A stretch of DNA of 64,000 bases from Luidia sarsii (lineage: Eukaryota > Echinodermata > Asteroidea > Paxillosida > Luidiidae), in the NCBI GenBank assembly GCA_949987565.1, contig OX465115.1:13509953-13573952 (forward strand), given 5' to 3'. The notes below the pieces were generated by a model. It made no database searches and was not told where the DNA came from. It was given only the letters and a program-made list of their open reading frames with translations. The translations under genes and the position numbers were made by a program. Positions 40,432 to 52,716 of the stretch are shown piece after piece (the stretch's first letter is position 1; each line of letters begins with the position of its first letter).

Positions 40432-41175
40432 ATGGCATTCTTGTACTGCCTCGAGCTCTTGCTATGTGTGTTAGGCACATCCCTGGCTGCAATCTGCCCC
40501 CTCGGCTGGTATCGATACGGAGACTCCTGCTATCACTTCATCCTACACCGTGTGGATTGGCACACAGCAAATATCGCCTGTGCCGAAATCCAAGGCTCGC
40601 TGGCGGTTCCTCGTTCGGAGATGGAACAAGGATTCATTTGGAGAAATTACATGGATATCTTCAACGGCCAGCCATCCGTTGACCTCTGGATCGGATGTAA
40701 TGACATAGAGGTAGAAGGAGAGTGGCAGAATTGTCCCCTAAGAGGGGATCCAGAGGAATATGAAAACTGGATATATAATCAACCGAACAACGTTGGAGGC
40801 AATGAGAACTGCGCAGTAATGCACACCAGTTATGGGGGTGAATGGGCTGATCGCCATTGCTCAGTCACTTACCACGCAGTGTGCCAGCAAACGGCAAATA
40901 TCAGCTCCACCCCTGCCTACTGCCTGCCCACCGGCTCCGATGGTCGCATCAGCTCCCGGTGCCTCGTGGGTCACGTCGTGAAGGAGCTACCGGCTGACGG
41001 CGTGGTGTCTTGCGGGAAGGCCTGTCGTCTGGAGCCCCGGTGTGTCTCCTTCAATCTGCTGGATCAAGGAGGCCGTGGTGAGAAGAAGACGTGCCAGCTC
41101 AACGACGTGACGAGTGACGCCGCCAACGAAGAAGATTTCAACGAAACCGAGAACTGCTACTTGTTTGACATCTAG
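40432..41175 (+). CDS. secreted C-type lectin with PAN/apple-like domain, unit 7 (type A, divergent)
   Basis: 247 aa. This is the most divergent type A cassette: RYGDSCYHFILHRVDWHTAN, NGQPSVDLW, GEWQNCPLRGDPEEYENW, IYNQPNNVGGNENCAVM and HTSYGGEWADRHC, then CQQTANISS with a new NIS glycosylation site. QPN is kept. The signal peptide has LLLCVLGTSLAA. From YCLPTG onward it is again almost identical to the other genes, ending DAANEEDFNETENC. The contrast between cassette and PAN domain suggests homogenisation of the 3' half. Confidence 0.87.
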   Translation: MAFLYCLELLLCVLGTSLAAICPLGWYRYGDSCYHFILHRVDWHTANIACAEIQGSLAVPRSEMEQGFIWRNYMDIFNGQPSVDLWIGCNDIEVEGEWQNCPLRGDPEEYENWIYNQPNNVGGNENCAVMHTSYGGEWADRHCSVTYHAVCQQTANISSTPAYCLPTGSDGRISSRCLVGHVVKELPADGVVSCGKACRLEPRCVSFNLLDQGGRGEKKTCQLNDVTSDAANEEDFNETENCYLFDI

Positions 41176-42374
41176 AGAGAAAGAAAGTAAGCCATTGACC
41201 TTCGCTCTGTGAGGAATCGGCATAATTATTATATCATCAATGTCTAATGATAATCTCTTCATTCGCATCAGCACGAGAAAGTACAATTGCACAATATGAA
41301 ATCTCAATTTGTGACTCGCTTCTTTAAACGAAAACTCACGAGGATATCCACTTGCTGAAAAAAATGACACCACTCCGTAACTACAACGTACACAAGGGTA
41401 GATTAGCTACGCCGGTCATTTACAAGAACTCTGAGACCAGTAAGAGCAAAACTTAACGCATGTAAGAATAGCGAAATGTTCTGATGACTGAATATTCGGT
41501 GAAGTTGATTTTTTTTCATTTACACTTAATTACATACAGCCTCGATTTATGATTTGTTTAAATATCCCAGCATGTTTATTCTGAGCTCCAATCTGCATTT
41601 TCAAGCTTCATGCTTTTGATGGAAAAAAGTTCAAAAAAGTTTGAATCTACCCGGTTACGCAAGAATCTTGACAGTGGATACGTCTTTTTTTTTTATTGAC
41701 GCTAATATCAAGCGATTCGGACGCGCTTAGCAGTTACGATACGAGAGGCAGCGGTACTGAATGAATTATGAACCCCTATTAGTCTAACCTTGAGCGTTAA
41801 GTGCTTAATGGCCCGGTAACATCCGACACCACTCCGTCGATACGATTTGTCACGGCCATTGTTCAGACCCCGCGCGGAATGGGAGACGGTGTGGATGTGA
41901 ATGGGGCAGCATCCGTACCGAGGCAGTGAACGGAAGCTTCGAGATTCCACGTCTCAGCGCCGCCCGCTTCTGTGCTTCAAGGAAGGATATAACGTTTTAC
42001 CGTCAATAATTAATGGGATTCGTACACACGCAATTCAACAGTGGTGTTTCCGGCTGGCTTGCGCGACACGCCTCATCGCTGCCCTGCTCGAGCTGGCAAG
42101 TTCAAAGTCGTCATCGTTGCCCGTGGAATTGTCGCGCCAAAAGTGTCCTTGGTAAAATATAGCAAACCACTCACACACAAAAAACCCACAGGGGGTGTGT
42201 TGGTGGTGATGATTCTGACCAATCAGAGGTCCCCACGGCATGGACGCGCATTCCCTCTGCCCGAGAGACACACCGCGCGGCGGCCAGACAGTCGACAGGG
42301 TGCGGAGGACAGAGGACGTTTCGCCACGATTCACCGTCTTCATTATACCGGACAGCAGCGCAAAGGAACGGAGG
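41176..42374. other. short linker between units 7 and 8
   Basis: A near copy of 28611-29803. The special segment (GGACGCGCTTAGCAGTTACG to about 42000) is shared only with that linker, so units 2-3 and 7-8 descend from one duplicated pair. Confidence 0.65.
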
Positions 42375-43112
42375 ATGGCATTCTTGTACTGCCTCGAGCT
42401 CTTGCTATTTGTCATCGGCACATCCCTGGCTGCAATCTGCCCCCTCGGCTGGTATCGCCACGGAGAGTCCTGCTATCACTTCATCAGTCAGTCGACATGG
42501 ATGCAGGCAAATGTCACCTGTGCTGAGATGCACGGTACGCTGGCCGTTCCTCGTTCAGAAATGGAGCAAAGCTGCGTGTGGGGGAAGTACCTTAGTCTCT
42601 CCGATGGCGAGCCATCCCGATCTCTTTTCATCGGTTGTAATGACATAGAGGAAGAGGGAAACTGGAAGGGATGCCAATTGAGGGATGATGATGAAGGGTA
42701 TGAGAATTGGAGAGATGAGAAGCCTGATTCCGATGAGAATGAGGACTGCGGAATTATGGATAGAAATCACGACGGCAAATGGTCTAATCGTGGCTGTTCG
42801 CAAAAGCGCTCTGCAGTATGTCAGCAACCGGCAGATAGCAGCTCCACCCCTGCCTACTGCCTGCGCACCGGCTCCGATGGTCGCATCAGCTCCCGGTGCC
42901 TCGTGGGTCACGTCGTGAAGGAGCTACCGGCTGACGGCGTGGTGTCTTGCGGGAAGGCCTGTCGTCTGGAGCCCCGGTGTGTCTCCTTCAATCTGCTGGA
43001 TCAAGGAGGCCGTGGTGAGAAGAAGACGTGCCAGCTCAACAACGTGACAAGTGACGCCGCCCACGAAGGAGATTTTAACGAAACCGAGAACTGCTACTTA
43101 TTTGACATCTAG
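42375..43112 (+). CDS. secreted C-type lectin with PAN/apple-like domain, unit 8 (type B)
   Basis: 245 aa, closest to unit 3: it shares EQSCVWGKY with the odd Cys and the DAAHEGDFNETENC ending. It differs by RHGESC and LRDDDEGYEN. The 3' flank is like unit 3 up to about 43980 (it has the 110 bp insert), then becomes like units 4, 9 and 11 (194 bp segment missing). It therefore looks recombinant outside the coding region. Confidence 0.88.
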   Translation: MAFLYCLELLLFVIGTSLAAICPLGWYRHGESCYHFISQSTWMQANVTCAEMHGTLAVPRSEMEQSCVWGKYLSLSDGEPSRSLFIGCNDIEEEGNWKGCQLRDDDEGYENWRDEKPDSDENEDCGIMDRNHDGKWSNRGCSQKRSAVCQQPADSSSTPAYCLRTGSDGRISSRCLVGHVVKELPADGVVSCGKACRLEPRCVSFNLLDQGGRGEKKTCQLNNVTSDAAHEGDFNETENCYLFDI

Positions 43113-43471
43113 AGAGAAAGGAAGTAAGCCATTGATCTTCGCTCTATGAGGAGTCGGCATAATATTATATCATTAATGTCTGATAATAATCTCTTCATTC
43201 GCATAAGCCCAAGAAAGTGCAATTGCACAATACTTGCGACTCACTTCTGTAAACGAAAACTCACGAGGATATCCACTTGCTGAAAATAGACACCACTCAG
43301 TAACTACAACGGACGCAAGGGTAGGTTAGCTACGCCGGTCATCATGGACAAGAACTCTCAGACCAGGAAGAGCAAAATGTAACGCATGCAAGAATAGCGG
43401 ATTTTTCCGATGACTGAATATTCGGTGAAGTTGAATTTCATTTTCATTTACACTTAATTATATACAGCCTC

Positions 43472-43581
43472 AAGGTGATATACAAAAATGTTGCAAACTG
43501 CTTACTGACTAAAATTACCAAAAAGTAAATCTAAAAATTAGAGGGCCTGACGTTGCGATCCTAGCAGGACCTTTCCAGGAC
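43472..43581 (-). repeat. 110 bp interspersed-repeat insertion in unit 8 flank
   Basis: Same insertion as at 30901, with the shared AAAAATTAGAGGGCC variant. Confidence 0.7.
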
Positions 43582-44669
43582 TTATTTTTTGTTTAAATAT
43601 CCCAGCATGTTTATTCTGAGCTACAATTTGTATTTTCAAGCTTTATGCTTTTGATGGAAAGAAGTTGGTTACAAAGTTATTTTGAAAGGGGAGAATGGAA
43701 CTCACATTTTGCGACGTGGAATTAATCTAATGTATTAACCTTTAGTCTGGTACCTTGACTTCTTACGATTGGGATTATCAGATAAATTATATCAATTTCG
43801 CTATGTTATTTAGGAAATTACTTGTAAATGTTAGGTGGTATAGATGAATGCATATTTGTTTGTGGCTATATCATCATTTAGAGGTAATTATTGATTGAAA
43901 TATCTGATACAGTCACTGAACGCACCATTCACTGTTGTTTTGAAGAGAATGGTCATGTAATGACATGATACACTTTCACATGTAAGACCGGAATCTGTTG
44001 TTCTAGTGTTGCGTCGAGAGAATTCATGAAACTTGGACTCTTTAGGCGTTTCAACATCACAATTTACACAACAGTAATGACAGGAACTTTCGTTTGATCA
44101 AAGGCCTAATCGTTGTTCACCATAATGCTAAACAAATACAGGAAAACATGACTGGGAACCTTTGGAGGAAACTGAGAAATGGCCAGAAAACTTTGGCTGG
44201 TTTTGAGTACGATTGTTGAAAAATGATTTTTATTTTTCAATTCATTTTATTTCAATACATGTATAAATATGTTTTAGAATAATCGTCGTTATGCCGTGAA
44301 TGTATAGTTTCGTTAGATTGTGACCTTGCTCAAAAGAAAATCATTAAAAGAACAAAATGACAAAACTCTCTTTGGTATAGTGCTATCCGTTCGTATACAA
44401 AGTCTCTTACCCAGTAACACACTGAATGGAAAGTGCTTTTTTAAATTCTCTTGACCTTATATTCATATTCTGTGTGTATATAAAATTATTATTTGTAATA
44501 GATATGCGCATCCTGCTGACTAATAATCTATTAGAGTGTTTTCCCGAGTGTCTTACTAGACCATCAGTCTGCTAGCAGTCATACGTAACGCCGTGATGTT
44601 CACAGTTTTGTTGGTGATTCTGAATAAAATATTATCTAAAAATTAATGAGAAAACATTGGATGTCCAGT

Positions 44670-44984
44670 AGTTTTATTGAAGCGGGAAAATAATTCGGAA
44701 GCATTACGCCTATATCTCTTTTACATGAAACCTTCCGCAGCTACGAAGGGGATGTCTTCATGGTTCGTTCTATGAACCATGCAAGGATGGTGTGAAACCT
44801 TCGAATGAAGAAGATGGACGTGTCTCTGCATCTTAGTGAAGCGACCATCAGTATCGATGCGGATAACATTAATACTACTTGAAAAAATGGCAAATAAAAG
44901 CTTGACTGGACCGGAATTTGAACCTGAGACCTGTGGTTTTGTGTCAGCCAGCGCTCTTCCCATCTGACCTATCCAGCCCTTAGA
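44670..44984 (-). repeat. tRNA-derived SINE, unit 8 flank
   Basis: Orthologous to the insertion at 26950. Confidence 0.6.
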
Positions 44985-45586
44985 CGGTGGCCTCCCAAAT
45001 AGGCGACTATTCTTTGCCGGGGTGGGGGCATCAGTTGGAAGTAATTCAACCATGGTTGAAATACTTCCATTTATTGGTTTGGGATTGTGTTTGCTTGTCT
45101 CTTGCCGATTCCACAACAACGTCATGCGGACACCAAACCACTAGTGCGTCCTTGACAACCAATCAGCAAGCACCATCAGCAGAGAGGGCGCCATGAAACT
45201 AATTAAATTAATTAATTAAGGGTGCGTGCAGTGGGGACGAATGGCGCTGTCTTTGCATGTGCAACGGAAGCGTGACTTATGCATTGGGTCGGTAATTGCC
45301 TCTACGGTTCCGGTCTTTCTGCAATATGAGGAATGATACGCTACCTGTGGAATTGTCACGCTAATCGTAACCTTGGCAGAATGGAGAAAAAAATCACAGG
45401 AGGGGGGGGGGTTGGTGGTGATGATTCTGACCAATCAGAGGTCCCCACGGCATGGACGCGCATTCCCTGTGCCCGAGAGACACACCGCGCGGCGGCCAGA
45501 CAGTCGACAGGGTGCGGAGGACAGAGGACGTTTCGCCACGATTCATCGTCTTCATTATATCGGACAGCAGCGCAAAGGAACGGAGG

Positions 45587-46324
45587 ATGGCATTCTTGTA
45601 CTGCCTCGAGCTCTTGTTATTTGTCATCGGCACATCCCTGGCTGCAATCTGCCCCCTCGGCTGGTATCGCCACGGAGAGTCCTGCTATCACTTCATCAGT
45701 CGGTTGACATGGAAGCAGGCAAATGTCACCTGTGCTGAGATGCACAGTACGCTGGCCGTTCCTCGTTCAGAAATGGAGCAAAGCTTCGTGTGGGGGATGT
45801 ACCTTAGTCTCTGCGATGGCGAGCCATCCCAATCTCTTTTCATCGGTTGTAATGACATAGAGGAAGAGGGAAACTGGAAGGGATGCCAATTGAGGGATGA
45901 TGATGAAGGGTATGAGAATTGGAGAGATGAGAAGCCTGATTCCGATGAGAATGAGGACTGCGGAGTAATGGAACAAAGGCACAACGGCAAATGGTCTAAT
46001 CGTCGCTGTTCGCAAAACCGCCCTGCAGTATGTCAGCAGCCGGCAGATAGCAGCTCCACCCCTGCCTACTGCCTGCGCACCGGCTCCGATGGTCGCGTCA
46101 GCTCCCGGTGCCTCGTGGGTCACGTCGTGAAGGAGCTACCGGCTGACGGCGTGGTGTCTTGCGGGAAGGCCTGTCGTCTGCAGCCCCGGTGTGTCTCCTT
46201 CAATCTGCTGGATCAAGGAGGCCGTGGTGAGAAGAAGACGTGTCAGCTCAACAACGTGACGAGTGACGCCGCCGACGAAGGAGATTTTGAGGAAGCCGAG
46301 AACTGCTACTTGTTTGACATCTAG
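45587..46324 (+). CDS. secreted C-type lectin with PAN/apple-like domain, unit 9 (type B)
   Basis: 245 aa of the B2 subtype: SRLTWKQANVTC (Leu unique), EQSFVWGMYLSLCDGEPSQS with the extra Cys, VMEQRHNGKWSNRRC and KPD. The PAN domain has GRVSSRCL and RLQPRC, shared with units 12 and 13, but GEKKTC as in subtype B1. The protein differs from units 12 and 13 only at the Leu/Ser site. Confidence 0.88.
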   Translation: MAFLYCLELLLFVIGTSLAAICPLGWYRHGESCYHFISRLTWKQANVTCAEMHSTLAVPRSEMEQSFVWGMYLSLCDGEPSQSLFIGCNDIEEEGNWKGCQLRDDDEGYENWRDEKPDSDENEDCGVMEQRHNGKWSNRRCSQNRPAVCQQPADSSSTPAYCLRTGSDGRVSSRCLVGHVVKELPADGVVSCGKACRLQPRCVSFNLLDQGGRGEKKTCQLNNVTSDAADEGDFEEAENCYLFDI

Positions 46325-47769
46325 AGAGAAAGGAAGTAAGCCATTGATCTTCGCTCTGTGAGGAATCGGCATAATTTTATATCATTAATGTCTGATGAGA
46401 ATCTCTTCATTCGCATAAGCCCAAGAAAGTGCAATTGCACAATACTTGCGACTCACTTCTGTAAACGAAAACTCACGAGGATATCCACTTGCTGAAAATA
46501 GACACCACTTAGTAACTACAACGGACGCAAGGGTAGGTTAGCTACGCCGGTCATGGACAAGAACTCTGAGACCAGGAAGAGCAAAATGTAACGCATGCAA
46601 GAATAGCGGATTTTTCTGATGACTGAATATTCGGTGAAGTTGAATTTCATTTTCATTCACACTTAATTGTATACAGCCTCGATTTATGATTTGTTTAATT
46701 ATCACAGCATGTTTATTCTGAGCTACAATTTGTATTTCTAAGCTTCATGCTTTTGATGGAAAGAAGTTGTGTACAAAGTTATTTTGAAAGGGGAGAATGA
46801 AACTCGCATTTTGCGTGGAATAAATCTAACGTATTAACCTTTAGTCTCGTACCTTGACTTCTTACGATTGGTATTATCAGATAAATTATATCAATTTCGC
46901 TTTGTTATTTAGGAAATTACTAGTAAATGTGAGGTGGTAAAGATGAATGCATACTTGTTTGTGGCTATATCATCATTTAGAGGTAATTATTGATTGAAAT
47001 ATCTGATACAGTCACTGAACGCACCATTCACTGTTGTTTTGAAGAGAATGGTCATGTAATGACATGATACACTTTCACATGTAAGACCGGAATCTGTTGT
47101 TCTAGTGTTGCGTCGAGAGAATTCATGAAACTTGGACTCTTTAGGCGTTACAACATCACAATTTACACAACAGTAATGACAGGAACTTTCGTTTGATCAA
47201 AGGCCTAATCGTTGTTCACCATAATGCTAAACAAATACAGGAAAACATGACTGGGAACCTTTGGAGGAAACTGAGAAATGGCCAGAAAACTTTGGCTGGT
47301 TTTGAGTACGATTGTTGAAAAATGATTTTTATTTTTCAATTCATTTTATTTCAATACATGTATAAATATGTTTTAGAATAATCGTCGTTATGCCGTGAAT
47401 GTATAGTTTCGTTAGATTGTGACCTTGCTCAAAAGAAAATCATTTAAAGAACAAAATGACAAAACTCTCTTTGGTATAGTGCTATCCGTTCGTATACAAA
47501 GTCTCTTACCCAGTAACACACTGAATGGAAAGTGCTTTTTTAAATTCTCTTGACCTTATATTCATATTCTGTGTGTATATAAAATTATTATTTGTAATAG
47601 ATATGCGCATCCTGCTGACTAATAATCTATTAGAGTGTTTTCCCGAGTGTCTTACTAGACCATCAGTCTGCTAGCAGTTATACGTAACGCCGTGATGTTC
47701 ACAGTTTTGTTGGTGATTCTGAATAAAATATTATCTAAAAATTTATGAGAAAACATTGGATGTCCAGTA

Positions 47770-48081
47770 GTTTTATTGAAGCGGGAAAATAATTCGGAAG
47801 CATTACGCCTATATCTCTTTTACATGAAACCTTCCGCAGCTACGAAGGGGATGTCTTCATGGTTCGTTCTATGAACCATGCAAGGATGGTGTGAAACCTT
47901 CGAATGAAGAAGATGGACGTGTCTCTGCATCTTAGTGAAGCGACCATCAGTATCGATGCGGATAACATTAATACTACTTGAAAAAATGGCAAATAAAAGC
48001 TTGACTGGACCGGAATTTGAACCTGAGACCTGTGGTTTTGTGTCAGCCAGCGCTCTTCCCATCTGACCTATCCAGCCCTTA
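47770..48081 (-). repeat. tRNA-derived SINE, unit 9 flank
   Basis: Orthologous to the insertion at 26950. Confidence 0.6.
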
Positions 48082-48683
48082 GACGGTGGCCTCCCAAATA
48101 GGCGACTATTCTATGCCGGGGTGGGGGCATCAGTTGGAAGTAATTCAACCATGGTTGAAATACTTCCATTTATTGGTTTGGGATTGTGTTTGCTTGTCTC
48201 TTGCCGATTCAACAACAACGTCATTTGGACACCAAACCACTAGCGCGTCCTTGACAACCAATCAGCAAGCACCATCAGCAGAGAGGGCGCCATGAAACTA
48301 ATTTAATTAATTAATTAAGGGTGCGTGCAGTGGGGACGAATGGCGCTGTCTTTGCATGTGCAACGGAAGCGTGACTTATGCATTGGGTCGGTAATTGCCT
48401 CTACGGTTCCGGTCTTTCTGCAATATGAGGAATGATACGCTACCTGTGGAATTGTCACGCTAATCGTAACCTTGGCAAAATGGAGAAAAAAATACCAGGG
48501 GGGGGGGGTTGGTGGTGATGATTCTGACCAATCAGAGGTCCCCACGGCATGGACGCACATTCCCTCTGCCCGAGAGACACACCGCGCGGCGGCCAGACAG
48601 TCGACAGGGTGCGGAGGACAGAGGACGTTTCGCCACGATTCATCGTCTTCATTATACCGGACAGCAGCGCAAAGGAACGGAGG

Positions 48684-49421
48684 ATGGCATTCTTGTACTG
48701 CCTCGAGCTCTTGCTATTTGTCATCGGCACATCCCTGGCTGCAATCTGCCCCCTCGGCTGGTATCGCCACGGAGAGTCCTGCTATCACTTCATCAGTCAG
48801 TCGACATGGAAGCAGGCAAATGTCACCTGTGCTGAGATGCACAGTACGCTGGCCGTTCCTCGTTCAGAAATGGAGCAAAGCTTCATGTGGGGGATGTACC
48901 TTAGTCTCTGCGATGGCGAGCCATCCCAATCTCTTTTCATCGGTTGTAATGACATAGAGGAAGAGGGAAACTGGAAGGGATGCCAATTGAGGGATGATGA
49001 TGAAGGGTATGAGAATTGGAGAGATGAGAAGCCTGATTCCGATGAGAATGAGGACTGCGGAATTATGGATAGAAATCACGACGGCAAATGGTCTAATCGT
49101 GGCTGTTCGCAAAACCGCCCTGCAGTATGCCAACGGCCGGCAGATAGCAGCTCCACACCTGCCTACTGCTTGCGCACCGGCTCCGATGGTCGCGTCAGCT
49201 CCCGGTGCCTCGTGGGTCACGTCGTGAAGGAGCTACCGGCTGACGGCGCGGTGTCTTGCGGGAAGGCCTGTCGTCTGGAGCCCCGGTGTGTCTCCTTCAA
49301 TCTGCTGGATCAAGGAGGCCGTGGTGGGATGAAGACGTGTCAGCTCAACAACGTGACGAGTGACGCCGCCGACGAAGGAGATTTTGAAGAAGCCGAGAAC
49401 TGCTACTTGTTTGACATCTAG
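48684..49421 (+). CDS. secreted C-type lectin with PAN/apple-like domain, unit 10 (type B mosaic)
   Basis: 245 aa. The first part is like unit 4 (SQSTWKQ, EQSFMWGMYLSLCDG). The Ca-site region is like units 3, 5 and 8 (CGIMDRNHDGKWSNRGC), then SQNRPAVC returns to the unit 4 pattern. Private changes are CQRPAD and ADGAVSC. GRVSSRC is shared with units 9, 12 and 13, and GGMKTC with units 4 and 11. A patchwork like this is expected from short-tract gene conversion. Confidence 0.87.
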   Translation: MAFLYCLELLLFVIGTSLAAICPLGWYRHGESCYHFISQSTWKQANVTCAEMHSTLAVPRSEMEQSFMWGMYLSLCDGEPSQSLFIGCNDIEEEGNWKGCQLRDDDEGYENWRDEKPDSDENEDCGIMDRNHDGKWSNRGCSQNRPAVCQRPADSSSTPAYCLRTGSDGRVSSRCLVGHVVKELPADGAVSCGKACRLEPRCVSFNLLDQGGRGGMKTCQLNNVTSDAADEGDFEEAENCYLFDI

Positions 49422-51059
49422 AGAGAAAGGAAGTAAGCCATTGATCTTTGCTCTGTGAGGAATCGGCATAATATTATATCATTAATGTCTGATGATAATC
49501 TCTTCATTCGCATAAGCCCAAGAAAGTGCAATTGCACAATACTTGCGACTCACTTCTGTAAACGAAAACTCACGAGGATATCCACTTGCTGAAAATAGAC
49601 ACCACTCAGTAACTACAACGGACGCAAGGGTAGGTTAGCTACGCCGGTCATTTACAAGAACTCTGAGACCAGGAAGAGCAAAACTTAACGCATGCAAGAA
49701 TAGCGGATTTTTCTGATGACTGAATATTCGGTGAAGTTGAATTTCATTTTCATTTACACTTAATTATATACAGCCTCGACTTATTATTTGTTTAAATATC
49801 CCAGCATGTTTATTCTGAGCTACAATTTGTATTTTCAAGCTTCATGCTTTTGATGGAAAGAAGTTTGGTACAAAGTTATTTTGAAAGGGGAGAATGGAAC
49901 TCGCATTTTGCGTGGAATTAATCTAACGTATTAACCTTTAGTCTGGTACCTTGACTTCTTACGATTGGTATTATCAGATAAATTATATCAATTTCGCTTT
50001 GTTATTTAGGAAATTACTAGTAAATGTGAGGTGGTAAAGATGAATGCATACTTGTTTGTGGCTATATGATCATTTAGAGGTAATTATTGATTGAAATATC
50101 TGATACAGTCACTGAACGCACCATTCACTGTTGTTTTGAAGAGAATGGTCATGTAATGACATGATACACTTTCACATGTAAGACCGGAATCTGTTGTTCT
50201 AGTGTTGCGTCGAGAGAATTCATGAAACTTGGACTCTTTAGGCGTTACAACATCACAATTTACACAACAGTAATGACAGGAACTTTCGTTTGATCAAAGG
50301 CCTAATCGTTATTCACCATAATGCTAAACAAATACAGGAAAACATGACTGGGAACCTTTAGAGGAAACTGAGTAATGGGCAGAAAACTTTGGCTGGTTTA
50401 GAGTACCATTGATGAAAACAGATTTTTAATTTTCAATTCATTTTTTTTCAATACATGTATAAATATGTTTTAGAATAATCGTCGTTATGCCGTGAATGTA
50501 TGGTTTCGTTAGATTGTGACCGTGCTCAAAAGAAAATCATTAATTGTTTTTAAAATTATTTTTAGTTATTCAAAAAACATAATTATGGTGTCCTTCATGA
50601 AAACAGTAATTCAAATGATATACGGTGTCCACAAAATTGCCAGAACATGATTTACGTTTTTAAAATTCGTAATCGTTTAATCATCAATGTGATTTATCAG
50701 CCTTGATTTAATATTCATACTGAGCATGGAATTCTAAAAGAACAAAATGACAAAACTCTCTTTGGTATAGTGCTATTCGTTCGTACACAAAGTCTCTTAC
50801 CCAGTAACACACTGAATGGAAAGTGCTTTTTTAAATTCTCTTGACCAGGTATTCATATTCTTTGTGGATATAAAATTATTATTTGTAATAGATATGCGCA
50901 TCCTGCTGACTAATAATCTATTAGAGTGTTTTCCCGAGTGTCTTACTAGACCATCAGTCTGCTAGCAGTTATACGTAACGCCGTGATGTACACAGTTTTG
51001 TTGGTGATTCTGAATAAAATATTATCTAAAAATTAATGAGAAAACATTGGATGTCCAGT

Positions 51060-51374
51060 AGTTTTATTGAAGCGGGAAAATAATTCGGAAGCATTACGCC
51101 TATATCTCCTTTACATGAAACCTTCCGCAGCTACGAAGGGGATGTCTTCATGGTTCGTTCTATGAACCATGCAAGGATGGTGTGAAACCTTCGAATGAAG
51201 AAGATGGACGTGTCTCTGCATCTTAGTGAAGCGACCATCAGTATCGATGCGGATAACATGAATACTACTTGAAAAAATGGCAAATAAAAGCTTGACTGGA
51301 CCGGAATTTGAACCTGAGACCTGTGGTTTTGTGTCAGCCAGCGCTCTTCCCATCTGACCTATCCAGCCCTTAGA
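51060..51374 (-). repeat. tRNA-derived SINE, unit 10 flank
   Basis: Orthologous to the insertion at 26950. Confidence 0.6.
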
Positions 51375-51978
51375 CGGTGGCCTCCCAAATAGGCGACTAT
51401 TCTTTGCCGGGGTGGGGGCATCAGTTGGAAGTAATTCAACCATGGTTGAAATACTTCCATTTATTGGTTTGGGATTGTGTTTGCTTGTCTCTTGCCGATT
51501 CAACAACAACGTCATTTGGACACCAAACCACTAGCGCGTCCTTGACAACCAATCAGCAAGCACCATCAGCAGAGAGGGCGCCATGAAACTAATTAAATTA
51601 ATTAATTAAGGGTGCGTGCAGTGGGGACGAATGGCGCTGTCTTTGCATGTGCAACGGAAGCGTGACTTATGCATTGGGTCGGTAATTGCCTCTACGGTTC
51701 CGGTCTTTCTGCAATATGAGGAATGATACGCTACCTGTGGAATTGTCACGCTAATCGTAACCTTGGCAGAATGGAGAAAAAAATCACAGGAGGGGGGGGG
51801 GGGTTGGTGGTGATGATTCTGACCAATCAGAGGTCCCCACGGCATGGACGCGCATTCCCTGTGCCCGAGAGACACACCGCGCGGCGGCCAGACAGTCGAC
51901 AGGGTGCGGAGGACAGAGGACGTTTCGCCACGATTCATCGTCTTCATTATATCGGACAGCAGCGCAAAGGAACGGAGG

Positions 51979-52716
51979 ATGGCATTCTTGTACTGCCTCG
52001 AGCTCTTGTTATTTGTAATCGGCACATCCCTGGCTGCAATCTGCCCCCTCGGCTGGTATCGCCACGGAGAGTCCTGCTATCACTTCATCAGTCGGTCGAC
52101 ATGGAAGCAGGCAAATGTCACCTGTGCTGAGATGCACAGTACGCTGGCCGTTCCTCGTTCAGAAATGGAGCAAAGCTTCGTGTGGGGGATGTACCTTAGT
52201 CTCTGCGATGGCGAGCCATCCCAATCTCTTTTCATCGGTTGTAATGACATAGAGGAAGAGGGAAACTGGAAGGGATGCCAATTGAGGGATGATGATGAAG
52301 GGTATGAGAATTGGAGAGATGAGAAGCCTGATTCCGATGAGAATGAGGACTGCGGAGTAATGGAACAAAGGCACAACGGCAAATGGTCTAATCGTCGCTG
52401 TTCGCAAAACCGCCCTGCAGTATGTCAGCAACCGGCAGATAGCAGCTCCACCCCTGCCTACTGCCTGCGCACCGGCTCCGATGGTCGCATCAGCTCCCGG
52501 TGCCTCGTGGGTCACGTCGTGAAGGAGCTACCGGCTGACGGCGTGGTGTCTTGCGGGAAGGCCTGTCGTCTGGAGCCCCGGTGTGTCTCCTTCAATCTGC
52601 TGGATCAAGGAGGCCGTGGTGGGATGAAGACGTGTCAGCTCAACAACGTGACGAGTGACGCCGCCGACGAAGGAGATTTTGAAGAAGCCGAGAACTGCTA
52701 CTTGTTTGACATCTAG
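51979..52716 (+). CDS. secreted C-type lectin with PAN/apple-like domain, unit 11 (type B)
   Basis: 245 aa of the B2 subtype with SRSTWKQANVTC, FVWGMYLSLCDG (extra Cys) and KPD. It has GRISSRC, RLEPRC and GGMKTC in the PAN domain, as in unit 4. Its CTLD equals that of units 12 and 13 while its PAN half equals that of unit 4. Confidence 0.88.
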   Translation: MAFLYCLELLLFVIGTSLAAICPLGWYRHGESCYHFISRSTWKQANVTCAEMHSTLAVPRSEMEQSFVWGMYLSLCDGEPSQSLFIGCNDIEEEGNWKGCQLRDDDEGYENWRDEKPDSDENEDCGVMEQRHNGKWSNRRCSQNRPAVCQQPADSSSTPAYCLRTGSDGRISSRCLVGHVVKELPADGVVSCGKACRLEPRCVSFNLLDQGGRGGMKTCQLNNVTSDAADEGDFEEAENCYLFDI

